From JADHLJ01 sp038146985 (GTDB taxonomy: Bacteria; Pseudomonadota; Alphaproteobacteria; Thalassobaculales; Thalassobaculaceae), in NCBI GenBank assembly GCA_038146985.1, contig JAYQSQ010000010.1, positions 372,001 through 436,000 of the forward strand: a DNA stretch of 64,000 bases. Direction: 5' to 3'. Below are positions 9,188-18,434 of the stretch, piece by piece. Both the position numbers and the translations under genes were made by a program. Within the stretch, counting starts at the first letter, position 1. The number at the start of each line of letters is the position of its first letter. The notes under the pieces were generated by a model, which was not told the origin of the DNA, did no database searches, and saw only the letters and a program-made list of their open reading frames with translations.

Positions 9188-10258
9188 TCAATCCGCCCGT
9201 CCCGTCATCACCTCGCGGGTCACGTCCAGCAACCCGTCGGCGAGGGCGTCGAAGGCGACGGCGCGCGGATTGGTTTCTCCGCTGTCTCGAAACCGGCGAA
9301 AGATCTGCCGGAAGACGACGGCCAGCCGGAACTGAGCGACGGCCCGGAACGGTCTGATGGCGCCCACGTCCCGGCCGGTCAGCCGCGCGTAGCGCTCGAT
9401 CATGTCGGCCCGCTTGGGAAAGCCGGGGCTGCCCGTCGGCATCTGATCCAGACCGCGCATGGCCGGGTGATCGTCCGGTTCGGTCCAGTACGACAGCAGG
9501 ACCGCAAGATCCCAGAGCGGGTCACCGCGGGTTCCAAGATCCCAGTCGATCAGCGCGCGCGGGGTGAGCGTCTTCGGGTCAAGGATCAGATTGTCGAGCT
9601 TGAAGTCGTTGTGCAGCAAGGCCGGTGCCCCCTCCGGCACGGGGTCGCGCTCGAGCCGGTCCAGGATTTCATGTGCCACCGGCGGCAGGGCGCCTTCCCA
9701 GGCGATTTCCGCCCGTTTTGCCCACCCCTCGGCAGTGCGCCGCAGGAAACCCTCGGGCCGGCCTAAGCGGCCGAGTCCGGCCGCCTCGGGGTCAACCGCG
9801 TGCAACTGGTTCAAGACATCGCACAGCATGGTCGAGAGCTGCGCGCCGACGCCCTGGGTCCCGGCGTGTGGCGGCGGCAGCGTTCCGCCGATGACGATGC
9901 CTCCCCGGTATTCCATGATCAGGAACGGAGCGTCCAGGACACCAGGATCGTCGGCCAGATGCAGGCAGCGCGGCGCGAGCGGGAAAAGCCCCTCGAGGCC
10001 GCGCAGGATCCGCCCCTCGCGCAGCATGTCGTTGGCGCCGGGCGGCAGAGGGCCGGGCGGCGGGCGCCGAAGCACCGCCGGCACGCCGTCCAGGACGACC
10101 CGGTAGTTGAGGTTGCCGAAGCCGCCGGCAAACTGCCGGGGCAGGGGGTCGGTCTCGAAATGGTGACCGTGGCCGGCGAGATACGTCGCAAGGCGGCGCC
10201 AATCCTGGGCGACCTGGTTTTGCGGCGCAACAAAGCGTGTGTCGGATGCGTCCTGCAT
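9188..10258 (-). CDS. Phosphotransferase family protein (APH/ACAD10-like kinase fold)
   Basis: This 356-residue protein has the aminoglycoside-phosphotransferase fold. The catalytic loop LLHNDFKLDNLILDP (Asp and Asn, about residues 216-230) and the metal-binding IDWDLGTRGDPLWDLA (about 238-253) are intact. GGFGNLNYRVVLD near residue 47 replaces the glycine loop. Proteins of this type beside acyl-CoA dehydrogenases are thought to phosphorylate hydroxyacyl-CoA intermediates, as in the ACAD10/11 proteins. Here the acyl-CoA dehydrogenase is 5 kb away, so that link is tentative. Antibiotic resistance is unlikely from the context. The gene is divergent from the aldolase cluster. Confidence 0.8.
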   Translation of the reverse strand: MQDASDTRFVAPQNQVAQDWRRLATYLAGHGHHFETDPLPRQFAGGFGNLNYRVVLDGVPAVLRRPPPGPLPPGANDMLREGRILRGLEGLFPLAPRCLHLADDPGVLDAPFLIMEYRGGIVIGGTLPPPHAGTQGVGAQLSTMLCDVLNQLHAVDPEAAGLGRLGRPEGFLRRTAEGWAKRAEIAWEGALPPVAHEILDRLERDPVPEGAPALLHNDFKLDNLILDPKTLTPRALIDWDLGTRGDPLWDLAVLLSYWTEPDDHPAMRGLDQMPTGSPGFPKRADMIERYARLTGRDVGAIRPFRAVAQFRLAVVFRQIFRRFRDSGETNPRAVAFDALADGLLDVTREVMTGRAD

Positions 10259-10387
10259 TGCAGCGCCACACTATGCCGCGGCGCGCGGGGGCGTAAAGCG
10301 AATGGAAAAGCGGCTTTCGGGCGGCGGTGCTCCCGTGCCACACTCCGCGATCACGTCAAACAGATCAGTCAGAAACGAGGACGCACG

Positions 10388-11170
10388 ATGGTCGAGATCC
10401 GCAATGCCGCCAAGGAAAAACTCGCAGCCGGGGAACTCGCCATCGGCGTCGGGCTGCGCCAGTCGAGGACCGTCGATATCGGCAAGGTGATGAAGACCGC
10501 CGGCTTCGATTGGCTGTTCATCGACATGGAGCACAACTCCATGGACGTCGATACCGCCGTCCAGATCAGCGTCGCCGCCCAGTCCGCCGGCATCACGCCG
10601 ATCGTGCGGGTGCCGGGCTTTCAGCATTTCCATGCTACCCGGGTGCTTGACGGCGGCGCCCAGGGCGTCGTCGTGCCGCATGTGGACACGCCGGAAGTCG
10701 CGCGCAAGATGGTCGAGAACTGCAAATACCCGCCCGTCGGCCATCGCTCGGTCGCCGGGGCTCAGCCGGTGGTCGACTTCGAGAGCCATCCGATGGGTGA
10801 GGTTTCCAACGCGATCAACGAGGCCACCCTGCTGATCCTGATGCTGGAAACGCCGGAGGCGATCGCCAATGCCGATGCCATCGCGGCAATCCCGGGTGTC
10901 GATGCCCTGCTGATCGGCACCAACGATCTGTGCATGGAGATGGGGATTCCCGGCGAGGTCGGCCATGCCCGCGCGGTGGCGGCCTATGAGACGGTGATCG
11001 CCGCCTGCAAGAAGCACGGCAAGCACGCCGGCATGGGCGGCGTGTACAATCCTCCGCTGATGGAGAAATACATTTCCATGGGCGTGCGCCTGGTGTTGGG
11101 CAGCAGCGATCTTCAGTTGATGCTGGCGGCCGGACGGGAACGGACAGCGGCCCTGCGGGCCATGCTCTGA
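10388..11170 (+). CDS. HpcH/HpaI-family class II aldolase
   Basis: This 260-residue enzyme is of the 2-keto-3-deoxy sugar-acid/4-hydroxy-2-oxo acid aldolase family, which cleaves a hydroxy-keto acid to pyruvate (or a relative) and an aldehyde with a divalent metal. The family motifs FDWLFIDMEHNSMD, VRVPGFQHFHATRVLD, GAQGVVVPHVDT, LMLETPEAI (metal Glu) and VDALLIGTNDLCMEMG (metal Asp) are all present. The frame is open far upstream, but the ATG at 10388 follows a GAGG site and starts the conserved region. It is 22 bases ahead of the IolD-like gene and is probably the first gene of that plus-strand operon. Confidence 0.87.
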   Translation: MVEIRNAAKEKLAAGELAIGVGLRQSRTVDIGKVMKTAGFDWLFIDMEHNSMDVDTAVQISVAAQSAGITPIVRVPGFQHFHATRVLDGGAQGVVVPHVDTPEVARKMVENCKYPPVGHRSVAGAQPVVDFESHPMGEVSNAINEATLLILMLETPEAIANADAIAAIPGVDALLIGTNDLCMEMGIPGEVGHARAVAAYETVIAACKKHGKHAGMGGVYNPPLMEKYISMGVRLVLGSSDLQLMLAAGRERTAALRAML

Positions 11171-11192
11171 TCCGTTCCGCCGGGAGAGTTCC

Positions 11193-13040
11193 ATGAAGAC
11201 GGTCCGCCTGACCATGGCTCAGGCGTTGGTTCGCTATCTGACGGCCCAGTCCATTGATACGCCGGCGGGGCCGAAACCTCTGTTCGCGGGATGCTGGGCG
11301 ATCTTCGGCCACGGCAATGTCGCGGGCATGGGAGACGCCTTGCAGGAGGCCGGCGACGCCCTGCCGACCTGGCGCGGCCATAATGAGCAGGCCATGGCGC
11401 TGGCCGCGGTGGCCTTCGCCAAGGCGACCCTGCGCCGGCAGGTGATGGTCTGCGCGGCGTCGATCGGACCCGGCGCCACCAATCTGGTGACGGCGGCGGC
11501 GACGGCCCATGTCAACCGCTTGCCGGTCCTGCTCCTGCCGGCGGATGTCTTCGCCAGCCGGCGGCCGGACCCGGTTCTCCAGCAGATCGAGGATTTCGGC
11601 GACGGAACCGTGTCGGCAAACGACTGCCTGAGGCCGGTATCGCGCTATTTCGACCGGATCACCCGGCCGGAGCAGATCATCCAGGCGTTGCCCCGGGCGG
11701 TACGGATCTTCACCGATGCCGGCGCCTGCGGGCCGGTTACGCTCGCGCTTTGCCAGGACGTCCAGGCCGAGGCCTATGATTATCCGGAGAGCTTTTTCGA
11801 GCCGGTGCGCCACCGGATCCGCCGGCCGCAGCCCGATATCCGCGAGTTGAGCGCCTCGGCCCGGGTGCTGGAACGCGCGCGCCGGCCGCTGATCATTGTC
11901 GGTGGTGGTGTGCGTTACTCCGAGGCGGGCACTGTTCTGGCCGAGTTTGCAGAGCGCCATGCGATACCCCTGGCCGAGACCCAGGCAGGCAAAGGCGCGG
12001 TCAGGTGGGATCACCCGCTCAATCTCGGCGCGCTCGGCGTCTCCGGCGGCAGTGCCGCCAATGCCCTGGCCCGCGAAGCCGATGTGGTTCTGGCCGTCGG
12101 CACGCGGCTGCAGGATTTCACCACTGGATCGAGGGCGTTGTTCGCCAACCCCGATTGCTGCCTGATCAATCTCAATATCGCGCCCTACGATGCGGCGAAG
12201 CATGGTGGTCTGGGTATCGTGGCGGATGCTTGGGTCGGGATCGAGGCTCTGGACCACACAATCGCGAATTACCAGGCGCCCTATGAATGGCGCGAGCGGG
12301 CCGGAGCGGAAATCCAGGCCTGGAACGCCATGGCCGACCGGGCGCTGGCGGCTGATAACGCGCTGAGACCTACCGATGCCCAGGTCATCGGCGCGGTCAT
12401 GCGGGCGGCAGGCGATGGTGGCACCGTCGTCGCGGCGGCTGGCGGGCTGCCGAGTGAGCTGCACAAGCTCTGGCGCGCCGGCGATTCCGACTCATACCAA
12501 GTCGAATTCGGCTATTCCTGCATGGGCTACGAAATCGCCGGCGGTCTCGGCGTCAAGATGGCCCGGCCGGACCGCGAGGTCTTCGTCATGGTCGGCGACG
12601 GCAGCTATCTCATGATGAATTCAGAGATCGCGACCGCCGTGGCAATGGACAAGAAGCTGATTGTCACGGTTCTCGATAACGGCGGTTTCGGCTGTATCGA
12701 GCGTCTGCAAGCTGGAACCGGCGGCGCGAGTTTCAATAACCTGCGCCTGGAAAGCGTTGGGAATACCCGGTCCGCTATCGATCTTGCCGTGCACGCCGCC
12801 AGCCTCGGAGCCGCCTCGGAGCGGGTCACGGGCATCGCCGAGCTCGAGGCCGCGCTGGCCCGGGCGAAACAAAGCGACCGCACGACGGTTCTGGTGATCG
12901 AGACCGACCCCAAGGCCGCGATGGAAGCTGGCGGCGCCTGGTGGGACGTGCCGGTCCCCGAGATCTCGGCTCGGCGGGAGGTTCGCGAAGCACGAGCGGT
13001 TTACGAGCGCGCGAGGGCCGACCAGCGGATCGATGGCTAG
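11193..13040 (+). CDS. ThDP-dependent enzyme, IolD-like (trihydroxycyclohexane-dione hydrolase family)
   Basis: This 615-residue thiamine-diphosphate enzyme is closest by motif to IolD, the ring-opening hydrolase of myo-inositol breakdown. WAIFGHGNVAGMG (about residues 34-46), RGHNEQAM (catalytic Glu of the pyrimidine domain), FASRRPDPVLQQIEDF and the C-terminal GDGSYLMMNSEI...LDNGGFGCIERL ThDP/metal region are read directly. The length is normal. No iolB, iolC, iolE or iolG gene is in the window. The neighbours are an aldolase, a permease, a hydratase and a CitE-like lyase, so a related but different ring or diketone substrate is possible. It is 22 bases downstream of the aldolase gene. Confidence 0.82.
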   Translation: MKTVRLTMAQALVRYLTAQSIDTPAGPKPLFAGCWAIFGHGNVAGMGDALQEAGDALPTWRGHNEQAMALAAVAFAKATLRRQVMVCAASIGPGATNLVTAAATAHVNRLPVLLLPADVFASRRPDPVLQQIEDFGDGTVSANDCLRPVSRYFDRITRPEQIIQALPRAVRIFTDAGACGPVTLALCQDVQAEAYDYPESFFEPVRHRIRRPQPDIRELSASARVLERARRPLIIVGGGVRYSEAGTVLAEFAERHAIPLAETQAGKGAVRWDHPLNLGALGVSGGSAANALAREADVVLAVGTRLQDFTTGSRALFANPDCCLINLNIAPYDAAKHGGLGIVADAWVGIEALDHTIANYQAPYEWRERAGAEIQAWNAMADRALAADNALRPTDAQVIGAVMRAAGDGGTVVAAAGGLPSELHKLWRAGDSDSYQVEFGYSCMGYEIAGGLGVKMARPDREVFVMVGDGSYLMMNSEIATAVAMDKKLIVTVLDNGGFGCIERLQAGTGGASFNNLRLESVGNTRSAIDLAVHAASLGAASERVTGIAELEAALARAKQSDRTTVLVIETDPKAAMEAGGAWWDVPVPEISARREVREARAVYERARADQRIDG

Positions 13041-13108
13041 GCGCTACGGACTTCGCGGGTGTTCGAGCGTCAATGGCTCATGCGTTGCCGCGCGGGAAGG
13101 GGATGTGA

Positions 13109-14365
13109 ATGGCTGAAATCCTTCAACCCATCGCCGGATTGATCGTGTTGGTCCTGCTCGCCTGGGCCGCGAGCGAGGCGCGCGGAAGAATGGATTGGCG
13201 GGTGGTTGCGGTGGGGCTGGCGATCCAGTTTGCCCTGGCGGCCCTGGCGCTCAATGTTCCGGTGATCCGGGAGGCGGTCGGGTCATTGAACAGCTTGGTC
13301 CTGGCGTTGGACGAGGCGACCCGCGCCGGAACCTCCCTGGTATTCGGGTATCTCGGCGGCGGCGCGCTGCCGTTCGAGGAAAGTTTCCCCGGCGCGGCCT
13401 TTGTTCTGGCGTTTCGCGCCCTGCCTCTGGTGCTGGTCATGTCGGCCTTGTCGGCGATCCTCTGGCATTGGGGAATTCTGCCGAGGGTTATCGCCGGGAT
13501 TGCCTGGGCGTTGCGCCGAGGGCTTGGCATCGGCGGGCCGGTCGGCCTCGGCGCGGCGGCCAATATTCTGGTCGGCATGATCGAGGCGGCGCTTCTGATC
13601 CGCCCGCATCTAGCGACCATGAGCCGGGCCGATCTCTTTGCCATAATGACCTGCGGCCTCACCACGATCGCGGGGACGGTCCTGGTGCTGTATGCGACGA
13701 TCCTCGGAGGGGCGATTCCGAATGTCGCCGGCCACCTTCTGGTCGCCTCGCTGATCAGCGCCCCCGCCGCCCTGGTGGTCGCGCGTATCATGGTGCCGGG
13801 TCCGCCGGACAGCCAGTCCGCGGTGGAGGTCGCGCCGGAAACCAGGAGCCCCTACGCGGGGTCGATGGACGCGCTCGTGACCGGCATTTCCGACGGGTTG
13901 CGCCTTTTGCTCAACATCATCGCGACGCTGATCGTCTTCGTTGCCCTGGTGGCTCTCGTGAACCAATGCCTCGGGCTGCTGCCGGAGGTGGCGGGCGTGC
14001 CGTTGAGCCTGGAGCGGATCCTGGGCTGGCTGCTGGCGCCGCTGGCGTGGCTGATCGGTATCCCGTGGTCCGAAGCGGTGACGGCGGGAGGCCTGATCGG
14101 CACCAAGATCGTGCTGAACGAGTTGATCGCCTATCTCCAGCTGTCCGGAACTCCCGCGGACGCCCTGTCGGAGCGGAGCCGCGTCATCCTGCTCTACGCG
14201 CTTTGCAGCTTCGCGAATTTCGGCAGTGTCGGCATCACCATCGCCGGATTCACCGCTATGGCGCCGGAGCGGCGAAGCGAGATCGTCGCCCTGGGAATGC
14301 GGGCGCTCCTGGCGGGCTCCATCGCCACCATGATGACCGGCGCCGTGGTCGCGGTGCTGATTTGA
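13109..14365 (+). CDS. Concentrative nucleoside transporter (CNT/NupC family)
   Basis: This 418-residue inner-membrane symporter has about ten hydrophobic helices. CNT signatures are LVFGYLGGG with PFEES, a GGPVGLGAAANILVGMIEAALL segment (the QN-like nucleoside-binding region in these divergent members), GTVLVLYATILGG, and the C-terminal GGLIGTKIVLNELIAY and CSFANFGSVGITIAG stretches that line the transport path. CNT proteins import nucleosides with protons or sodium. The gene lies between the IolD-like enzyme and the MaoC gene on the same strand, with 68-base gaps, suggesting it brings in the substrate or a riboside for this cluster. No nucleoside phosphorylase or hydrolase is nearby. Confidence 0.87.
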   Translation: MAEILQPIAGLIVLVLLAWAASEARGRMDWRVVAVGLAIQFALAALALNVPVIREAVGSLNSLVLALDEATRAGTSLVFGYLGGGALPFEESFPGAAFVLAFRALPLVLVMSALSAILWHWGILPRVIAGIAWALRRGLGIGGPVGLGAAANILVGMIEAALLIRPHLATMSRADLFAIMTCGLTTIAGTVLVLYATILGGAIPNVAGHLLVASLISAPAALVVARIMVPGPPDSQSAVEVAPETRSPYAGSMDALVTGISDGLRLLLNIIATLIVFVALVALVNQCLGLLPEVAGVPLSLERILGWLLAPLAWLIGIPWSEAVTAGGLIGTKIVLNELIAYLQLSGTPADALSERSRVILLYALCSFANFGSVGITIAGFTAMAPERRSEIVALGMRALLAGSIATMMTGAVVAVLI

Positions 14366-14431
14366 GCCGTGCCGCCGGTTGTGGTGTGTTGCGGTCGGAC
14401 CAGAGACACGACGGAACGACGGGAGGGAAGC

Positions 14432-14884
14432 ATGCCGGGTCTGTATTACGAGGAATTCGAGATCGGGAAGGAGTTCAAGCACGAACTCACCCGCACGGTC
14501 TCGGAGATGGACAACATCATGTTCTGCGCCCTGACCCACAATCCCCAGCCGCTGCATCTGGATGAGGAGTTCAGCAAGGGCACGGAATACGGCCAGCGTA
14601 TCGTCAACAGCCTGTTCACCCTCGGGCTGGTGATCGGGGTTTCGGTGGGTGACACGACGCTGGGCACCACCATCGGCAATCTCGGCATGACCGACACCCG
14701 TTTCGCCAATCCGGTCTTCCACGGCGATACCATCCGGTCGGTAACCACGGTCAAGGACAAGCGCGAGTCCAAGTCGCGGCCGACCGCCGGTATCGTCATC
14801 TTCGAGCATCGCGGGTTCAACCAGCGCGACCAGGAGGTTGCCTATTGCCTGCGAACCGCCTTCATGCGCAAGAGGCCGGCATGA
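14432..14884 (+). CDS. MaoC-family hot-dog dehydratase
   Basis: This 150-residue single hot-dog-fold protein is of the MaoC/R-specific enoyl-CoA hydratase type. The hydratase signature DNIMFCALTHNPQPLHLDEEF (Asp and His catalytic pair) lies near residues 26-46, followed by GQRIVNSLFTLGL. The ATG at 14432 has a GGGAGG site 5-10 bases upstream; open frame before it is not conserved. Its TGA overlaps the ATG of the next gene (ATGA), so the two are translationally coupled. A MaoC hydratase beside a CitE-like lyase is a known pairing for mesaconyl-CoA, methylmalyl-CoA or malyl-CoA chemistry; the exact substrate is inferred. Confidence 0.87.
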   Translation: MPGLYYEEFEIGKEFKHELTRTVSEMDNIMFCALTHNPQPLHLDEEFSKGTEYGQRIVNSLFTLGLVIGVSVGDTTLGTTIGNLGMTDTRFANPVFHGDTIRSVTTVKDKRESKSRPTAGIVIFEHRGFNQRDQEVAYCLRTAFMRKRPA

Positions 14885-15774
14885 TCATCCGTTCCTGGCT
14901 GTTCGTTCCCGGCGATTCCGAGCGCAAGCTGGAGAAGGCGCGGGAAAATCCGGCCGATGCTTTGATTCTGGACCTTGAGGATTCCGTTTCCGACGACCGC
15001 CAGGATATCGCCCGCCGGATGGTCCGCGAGTATCTGCAGGACCGGACCGACCGGTCGCGCCAGCAGCTCTGGGTGCGCGTCAATCCGCTGGATACCGACC
15101 TGTGCCTGCCGGATCTGGCGGCGGTGATGGCCGGCGCGCCGGACGGGATCTGTCTGCCCAAGGTCTACTCGGCCAAGGACGTGAACACCGTGGCGAACTA
15201 CCTCTCGGCGCTTGAGGCGAGAGAGGGCCTGGAGATCGGCTCGACCAAGATCCTGGTGGTCGCCACCGAGACGGCGGCCTCGCTGCTGAGCTTTCATACC
15301 TATCTCGACGGCGTGACTGAGCGCATGTCGGCGATTACCTGGGGCGCCGAGGATCTGTCGGCCGCGCTCGGGGCCAGCGACAATAGGCACCCGACCTCGG
15401 GCGGCTATGACGATCCCTATTTGATGGCCAAGTCCTTCTGTCTGGCGGCGGCACGGGCGATTGATGTTCAACCGGTCGGCGTCGTCTATGTGAACTACAA
15501 GGACAATGACGGATTGGCGGCGGATTGCCTCAGGGATCGGCGGTCCGGCTTCATCGGCAAGATCGCCATCCATCCGGCTCAGGCGGCCATCATCAACGAT
15601 GCGTTCACCCCGTCCGAAGACGAGGTCGCCCATGCCCGCCGCGTGGTCGACGTGTTCGAGCAAAATCCGGGTCTGGGCGTGGTGGGGCTCGACGGCAAGA
15701 TGCTCGACATGCCGCACTTGAAACAGGCCCGCAACGTTTTGGCCATGGCGGCGCAGATCGCGGCGCGTAACTGA
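14881..15774 (+). CDS. HpcH/HpaI aldolase / CitE-like lyase
   Basis: This 297-residue lyase is of the CitE/malyl-CoA lyase group. It begins with the family strand RSWLFVPGDSERKLEKA, then ADALILDLEDSV (metal Glu and Asp), LPKVYSAKDV, VVATETAAS (Glu) and ITWGAEDLSAALG (Asp). The C-terminal GKIAIHPAQ is also typical. It is shorter than true malyl-CoA lyases and lacks citrate-lyase alpha and gamma partners, so beta-methylmalyl-CoA or a free hydroxy-acid lyase or thioesterase is more likely than citrate lyase. The start is fixed by the ATGA overlap with the MaoC stop codon. Confidence 0.85.
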   Translation: MIIRSWLFVPGDSERKLEKARENPADALILDLEDSVSDDRQDIARRMVREYLQDRTDRSRQQLWVRVNPLDTDLCLPDLAAVMAGAPDGICLPKVYSAKDVNTVANYLSALEAREGLEIGSTKILVVATETAASLLSFHTYLDGVTERMSAITWGAEDLSAALGASDNRHPTSGGYDDPYLMAKSFCLAAARAIDVQPVGVVYVNYKDNDGLAADCLRDRRSGFIGKIAIHPAQAAIINDAFTPSEDEVAHARRVVDVFEQNPGLGVVGLDGKMLDMPHLKQARNVLAMAAQIAARN

Positions 15775-15828
15775 CCCCGGACGCGGGACTAACCATCGTC
15801 CCAGGCGGGGCCCGTTAATGAATTCTTC

Positions 15829-17415
15829 ATGATGGACGCCCATTGTGCGGCCATGAGATCGCGCGCGCAAACTTGGCGGGAACCTGGGGTACCCGCCGAC
15901 GTTACGGCCGAGGATATCCTGGATGTCCTCCCGGGCTTTTTTTGGCGCACCGATCGGCATTTTCGCTTCACCTATGTCTCGGAAAAGGCGCGGGACGTCT
16001 CGGGCCTGGAAGACGGCGCGTATCTAGGGTCCAGCCTGGAGGATCTCGGATACTTCTGGGCCGAGGGAACGAGCCCGCTGGAAAGCCGCGCCGGTTTCCG
16101 CGATCAGTGGGTGACCCGGCTCGAGGATGACGGGCGGAGGATCTGGTTAAGCCTGACCGCGAAGCCGGTCTTCGAAGCGAGCGAAGGCTTTGTCGGTTAT
16201 GTCGGGACGGCGACGGCGGGTGAGCCGCCGTTCGAGGCTGAAGGTGGGCTGCTGACGCTTTCCAATCCCATCCTCGCGGCCGGCACGGCAAATTCGGCCC
16301 CGACGGGCGACATGTCCGACATGTTCCGGAACGCGGTGGAATGCCTGACCGACGGCTTCGCCCTGTTTTCCCCCGATGACCGGCTGGTCTTCTGCAACAC
16401 CAGTTTTCGCCGGATCAACGAGAATGCCGGACAGGAATTCACCAGCGAGACCACCTTCGAGTCGATCGTCCGGGCGAACATGGAGCAGGGTTTGCTCGGT
16501 GACGCGACCGGGCGCGAGGAGGCGTATCTTGCGGAACGGCTGGCCCGGCACCGCGATCCGAGCAGCGAGGCATGGCTGGCGCATTGGACCAATGGAAAGG
16601 TTTTTCTGGTTCGCGAACGCAAACTCGCCGAAGGCGGAATCGTGGTGGTCAACACGGATCTGACCGAACTGGCGCGGCGCGAGAAGGCCCTGAGGGAAGC
16701 GCTGCTGCAGGCCGAGCAGGCCAATCACGCCAAATCCGCGTTTCTTGCCCGGATGAGCCACGAGTTGCGCACGCCGCTCAACGCGATCATCGGCTTCTCA
16801 GATCTGGTCCTGTCCGAGACCTTCGGGCCTCTCGGATCGGATCGGTATCGGACTTATGTGAACGACGTGAAGATCAGCGGCGAACATCTGCTCTCGCTGA
16901 TCAACGACTTGCTGGACCTGACCGGTATCGAGTCGGGGCGCCGGGAATTCGTATTCGACGCGCACCGCCCGAGGGACCTGGTGTCCTTGGCCCTGCGCGC
17001 GGTCCGCCCGATCGGACGGCAAGCGGGGATCCGTCTGCGTGGCACCGCGCCAGCAACCTTGCCGCGGGTGAAGGTCGACGCCCGTTCCATGCACCAATGC
17101 CTGCTGAACCTGCTTTCAAACGCCATCAAGGCAACTGCCTGCGGGGGCCGCGTGACAATGTCCGTCGGACATGGCGAGGGCGATACGCTCGTTTTTTCGG
17201 TGGCGGATACCGGCAGGGGCATGTCGCGGAGAATGATTGCCAGGGTCATGACCGCATCCGCCCCGCGTGACCAGACCTACGTCTCGGAGACCGAAGGCGC
17301 CGGGTTGGGCTTGCCGATCACCAAGTCGCTGATCGAGATCATGGGCGGCAGATTGGAACTCGTGAGCTCGAAGGACGGCGGCACCAGGGCGAGCCTGATC
17401 GTTCCGGTCGCCTAA
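15829..17415 (+). CDS. PAS-domain sensor histidine kinase
   Basis: This 528-residue kinase has no clear membrane helix and is probably cytoplasmic. Two PAS-like domains are visible: residues about 25-125 (ILDVLPGFFWRTD... GYVGTA) and about 162-275 (ECLTDGFALFSPDDRL... VVVNTDLTEL). A short coiled linker follows. HisKA has MSHELRTPLNAIIGF with the phospho-acceptor His at about 311. The ATPase domain has LLNLLSNAIKAT (N box), VADTGRGM (G1) and GAGLGLPITKSLIEIMGG (G2). No receiver domain or adjacent response regulator is present, so its partner is elsewhere. Two ATG codons in tandem sit at the start. The signal is unknown. Confidence 0.88.
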   Translation: MMDAHCAAMRSRAQTWREPGVPADVTAEDILDVLPGFFWRTDRHFRFTYVSEKARDVSGLEDGAYLGSSLEDLGYFWAEGTSPLESRAGFRDQWVTRLEDDGRRIWLSLTAKPVFEASEGFVGYVGTATAGEPPFEAEGGLLTLSNPILAAGTANSAPTGDMSDMFRNAVECLTDGFALFSPDDRLVFCNTSFRRINENAGQEFTSETTFESIVRANMEQGLLGDATGREEAYLAERLARHRDPSSEAWLAHWTNGKVFLVRERKLAEGGIVVVNTDLTELARREKALREALLQAEQANHAKSAFLARMSHELRTPLNAIIGFSDLVLSETFGPLGSDRYRTYVNDVKISGEHLLSLINDLLDLTGIESGRREFVFDAHRPRDLVSLALRAVRPIGRQAGIRLRGTAPATLPRVKVDARSMHQCLLNLLSNAIKATACGGRVTMSVGHGEGDTLVFSVADTGRGMSRRMIARVMTASAPRDQTYVSETEGAGLGLPITKSLIEIMGGRLELVSSKDGGTRASLIVPVA

Positions 17416-17422
17416 CGGCGGC

Positions 17423-18328
17423 CTATTCCGCCGCCTGAGCCTCTTTGCCCTCTTCCTGCTGTAGCGCGAAGATCGAGGTATAGCCGCCCGACCAGTCCGG
17501 CGGGATCAGGCAGGGCTCCGGATCGAACTCCGCCCAACGTGCCTTCTTGCCGCGCAGAATGGCGCCGACCTGCGGGCAAGGCGAGGGATGCGGCGTGATC
17601 GGCAAAGCGTCGGCCGAGGAATAGGCATTGATCAGAAGCGGACGCATCCGCCCCGACATGTTCGGCATTGAGCCGTGCACAGTACGGCAGTGATGCACGG
17701 TGATGGTCCCTGCCTTGCCCTTCATCCAGCCGGCGGTCTCCATGGGCAGCTTGGCGGCATCGGCATCGGGCATGGCGCCGACCCATTCGTCCTTGCTGTT
17801 GTAGTGGTTGTAGATTGGTCCGTTCTGGCTGCCGGGAATGGCGCCCATCGGCCCCATCTCGTCATCCACGTCGTTCATGTAGAGGCCGATTGCCAGCACC
17901 GAGTAGTTGGTGTGCGGATAGAACGGGATGTCCTGGTGCCATTTGACCTCTTCGCCGCCGCCCGACCATTTGAAATTCAGCTTGGAGTGATGGAACACCA
18001 CGTTGGGCCCCAGCAGATCCTCGGCGACGTCGACGATCGGCCCCTGGCTCGCGAACTCCCAATAGACCTCGTGATGGTTCACCGGCGCGGTCAGCCGGCG
18101 CAGCCTCGGCGTGTCCGCCGAATGCCCCGGTTCCAGATCAAACTTGGTGTCGGACTTGGTCCAGCCCCGGCTTTCCTCGATGAAGCCGTTGGTCACTTCC
18201 CAGATCCGATCCAGCCAGTCCTGGCCGATGAATCCGTCCAGCACCAGATAGCCGTCGCGGAAATACTGCTCGCGCTGGGCCTGGCTCAGCGTCTTGGGAG
18301 TATGGGACAGGATCTTTTCCGGCTGCAT
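17423..18328 (-). CDS. Phytanoyl-CoA dioxygenase (PhyH) family protein
   Basis: This 301-residue Fe(II)/2-oxoglutarate-dependent oxygenase has LSQAQREQYFRDGYLVLDGF at the start, VKWHQDIPFYPHTN with the iron-binding His-x-Asp, and HCRTVHGSMPN with the distal iron His. An Arg for 2-oxoglutarate follows in SGRMRPLLINAYSS. The ATG at 18328 has a GGAGG site 7 bases upstream; an upstream in-frame start at 18379 is less likely. It converges on the histidine kinase with only 7 bases between stop codons. Members hydroxylate acyl-CoAs, but many bacterial ones act on ectoine, phosphonates or secondary metabolites, so the substrate is open. Confidence 0.87.
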   Translation of the reverse strand: MQPEKILSHTPKTLSQAQREQYFRDGYLVLDGFIGQDWLDRIWEVTNGFIEESRGWTKSDTKFDLEPGHSADTPRLRRLTAPVNHHEVYWEFASQGPIVDVAEDLLGPNVVFHHSKLNFKWSGGGEEVKWHQDIPFYPHTNYSVLAIGLYMNDVDDEMGPMGAIPGSQNGPIYNHYNSKDEWVGAMPDADAAKLPMETAGWMKGKAGTITVHHCRTVHGSMPNMSGRMRPLLINAYSSADALPITPHPSPCPQVGAILRGKKARWAEFDPEPCLIPPDWSGGYTSIFALQQEEGKEAQAAE

Positions 18329-18434
18329 GGATGCCTCCCGTGGTGGGTGTGGGGCGGGTGTCGTGGAACTGACAAGCAAGTATAGCCGAGGCGCTGGGTG
18401 AGGGAAGGCCGTTCCGCCGCGACCGAGGCGCCCG

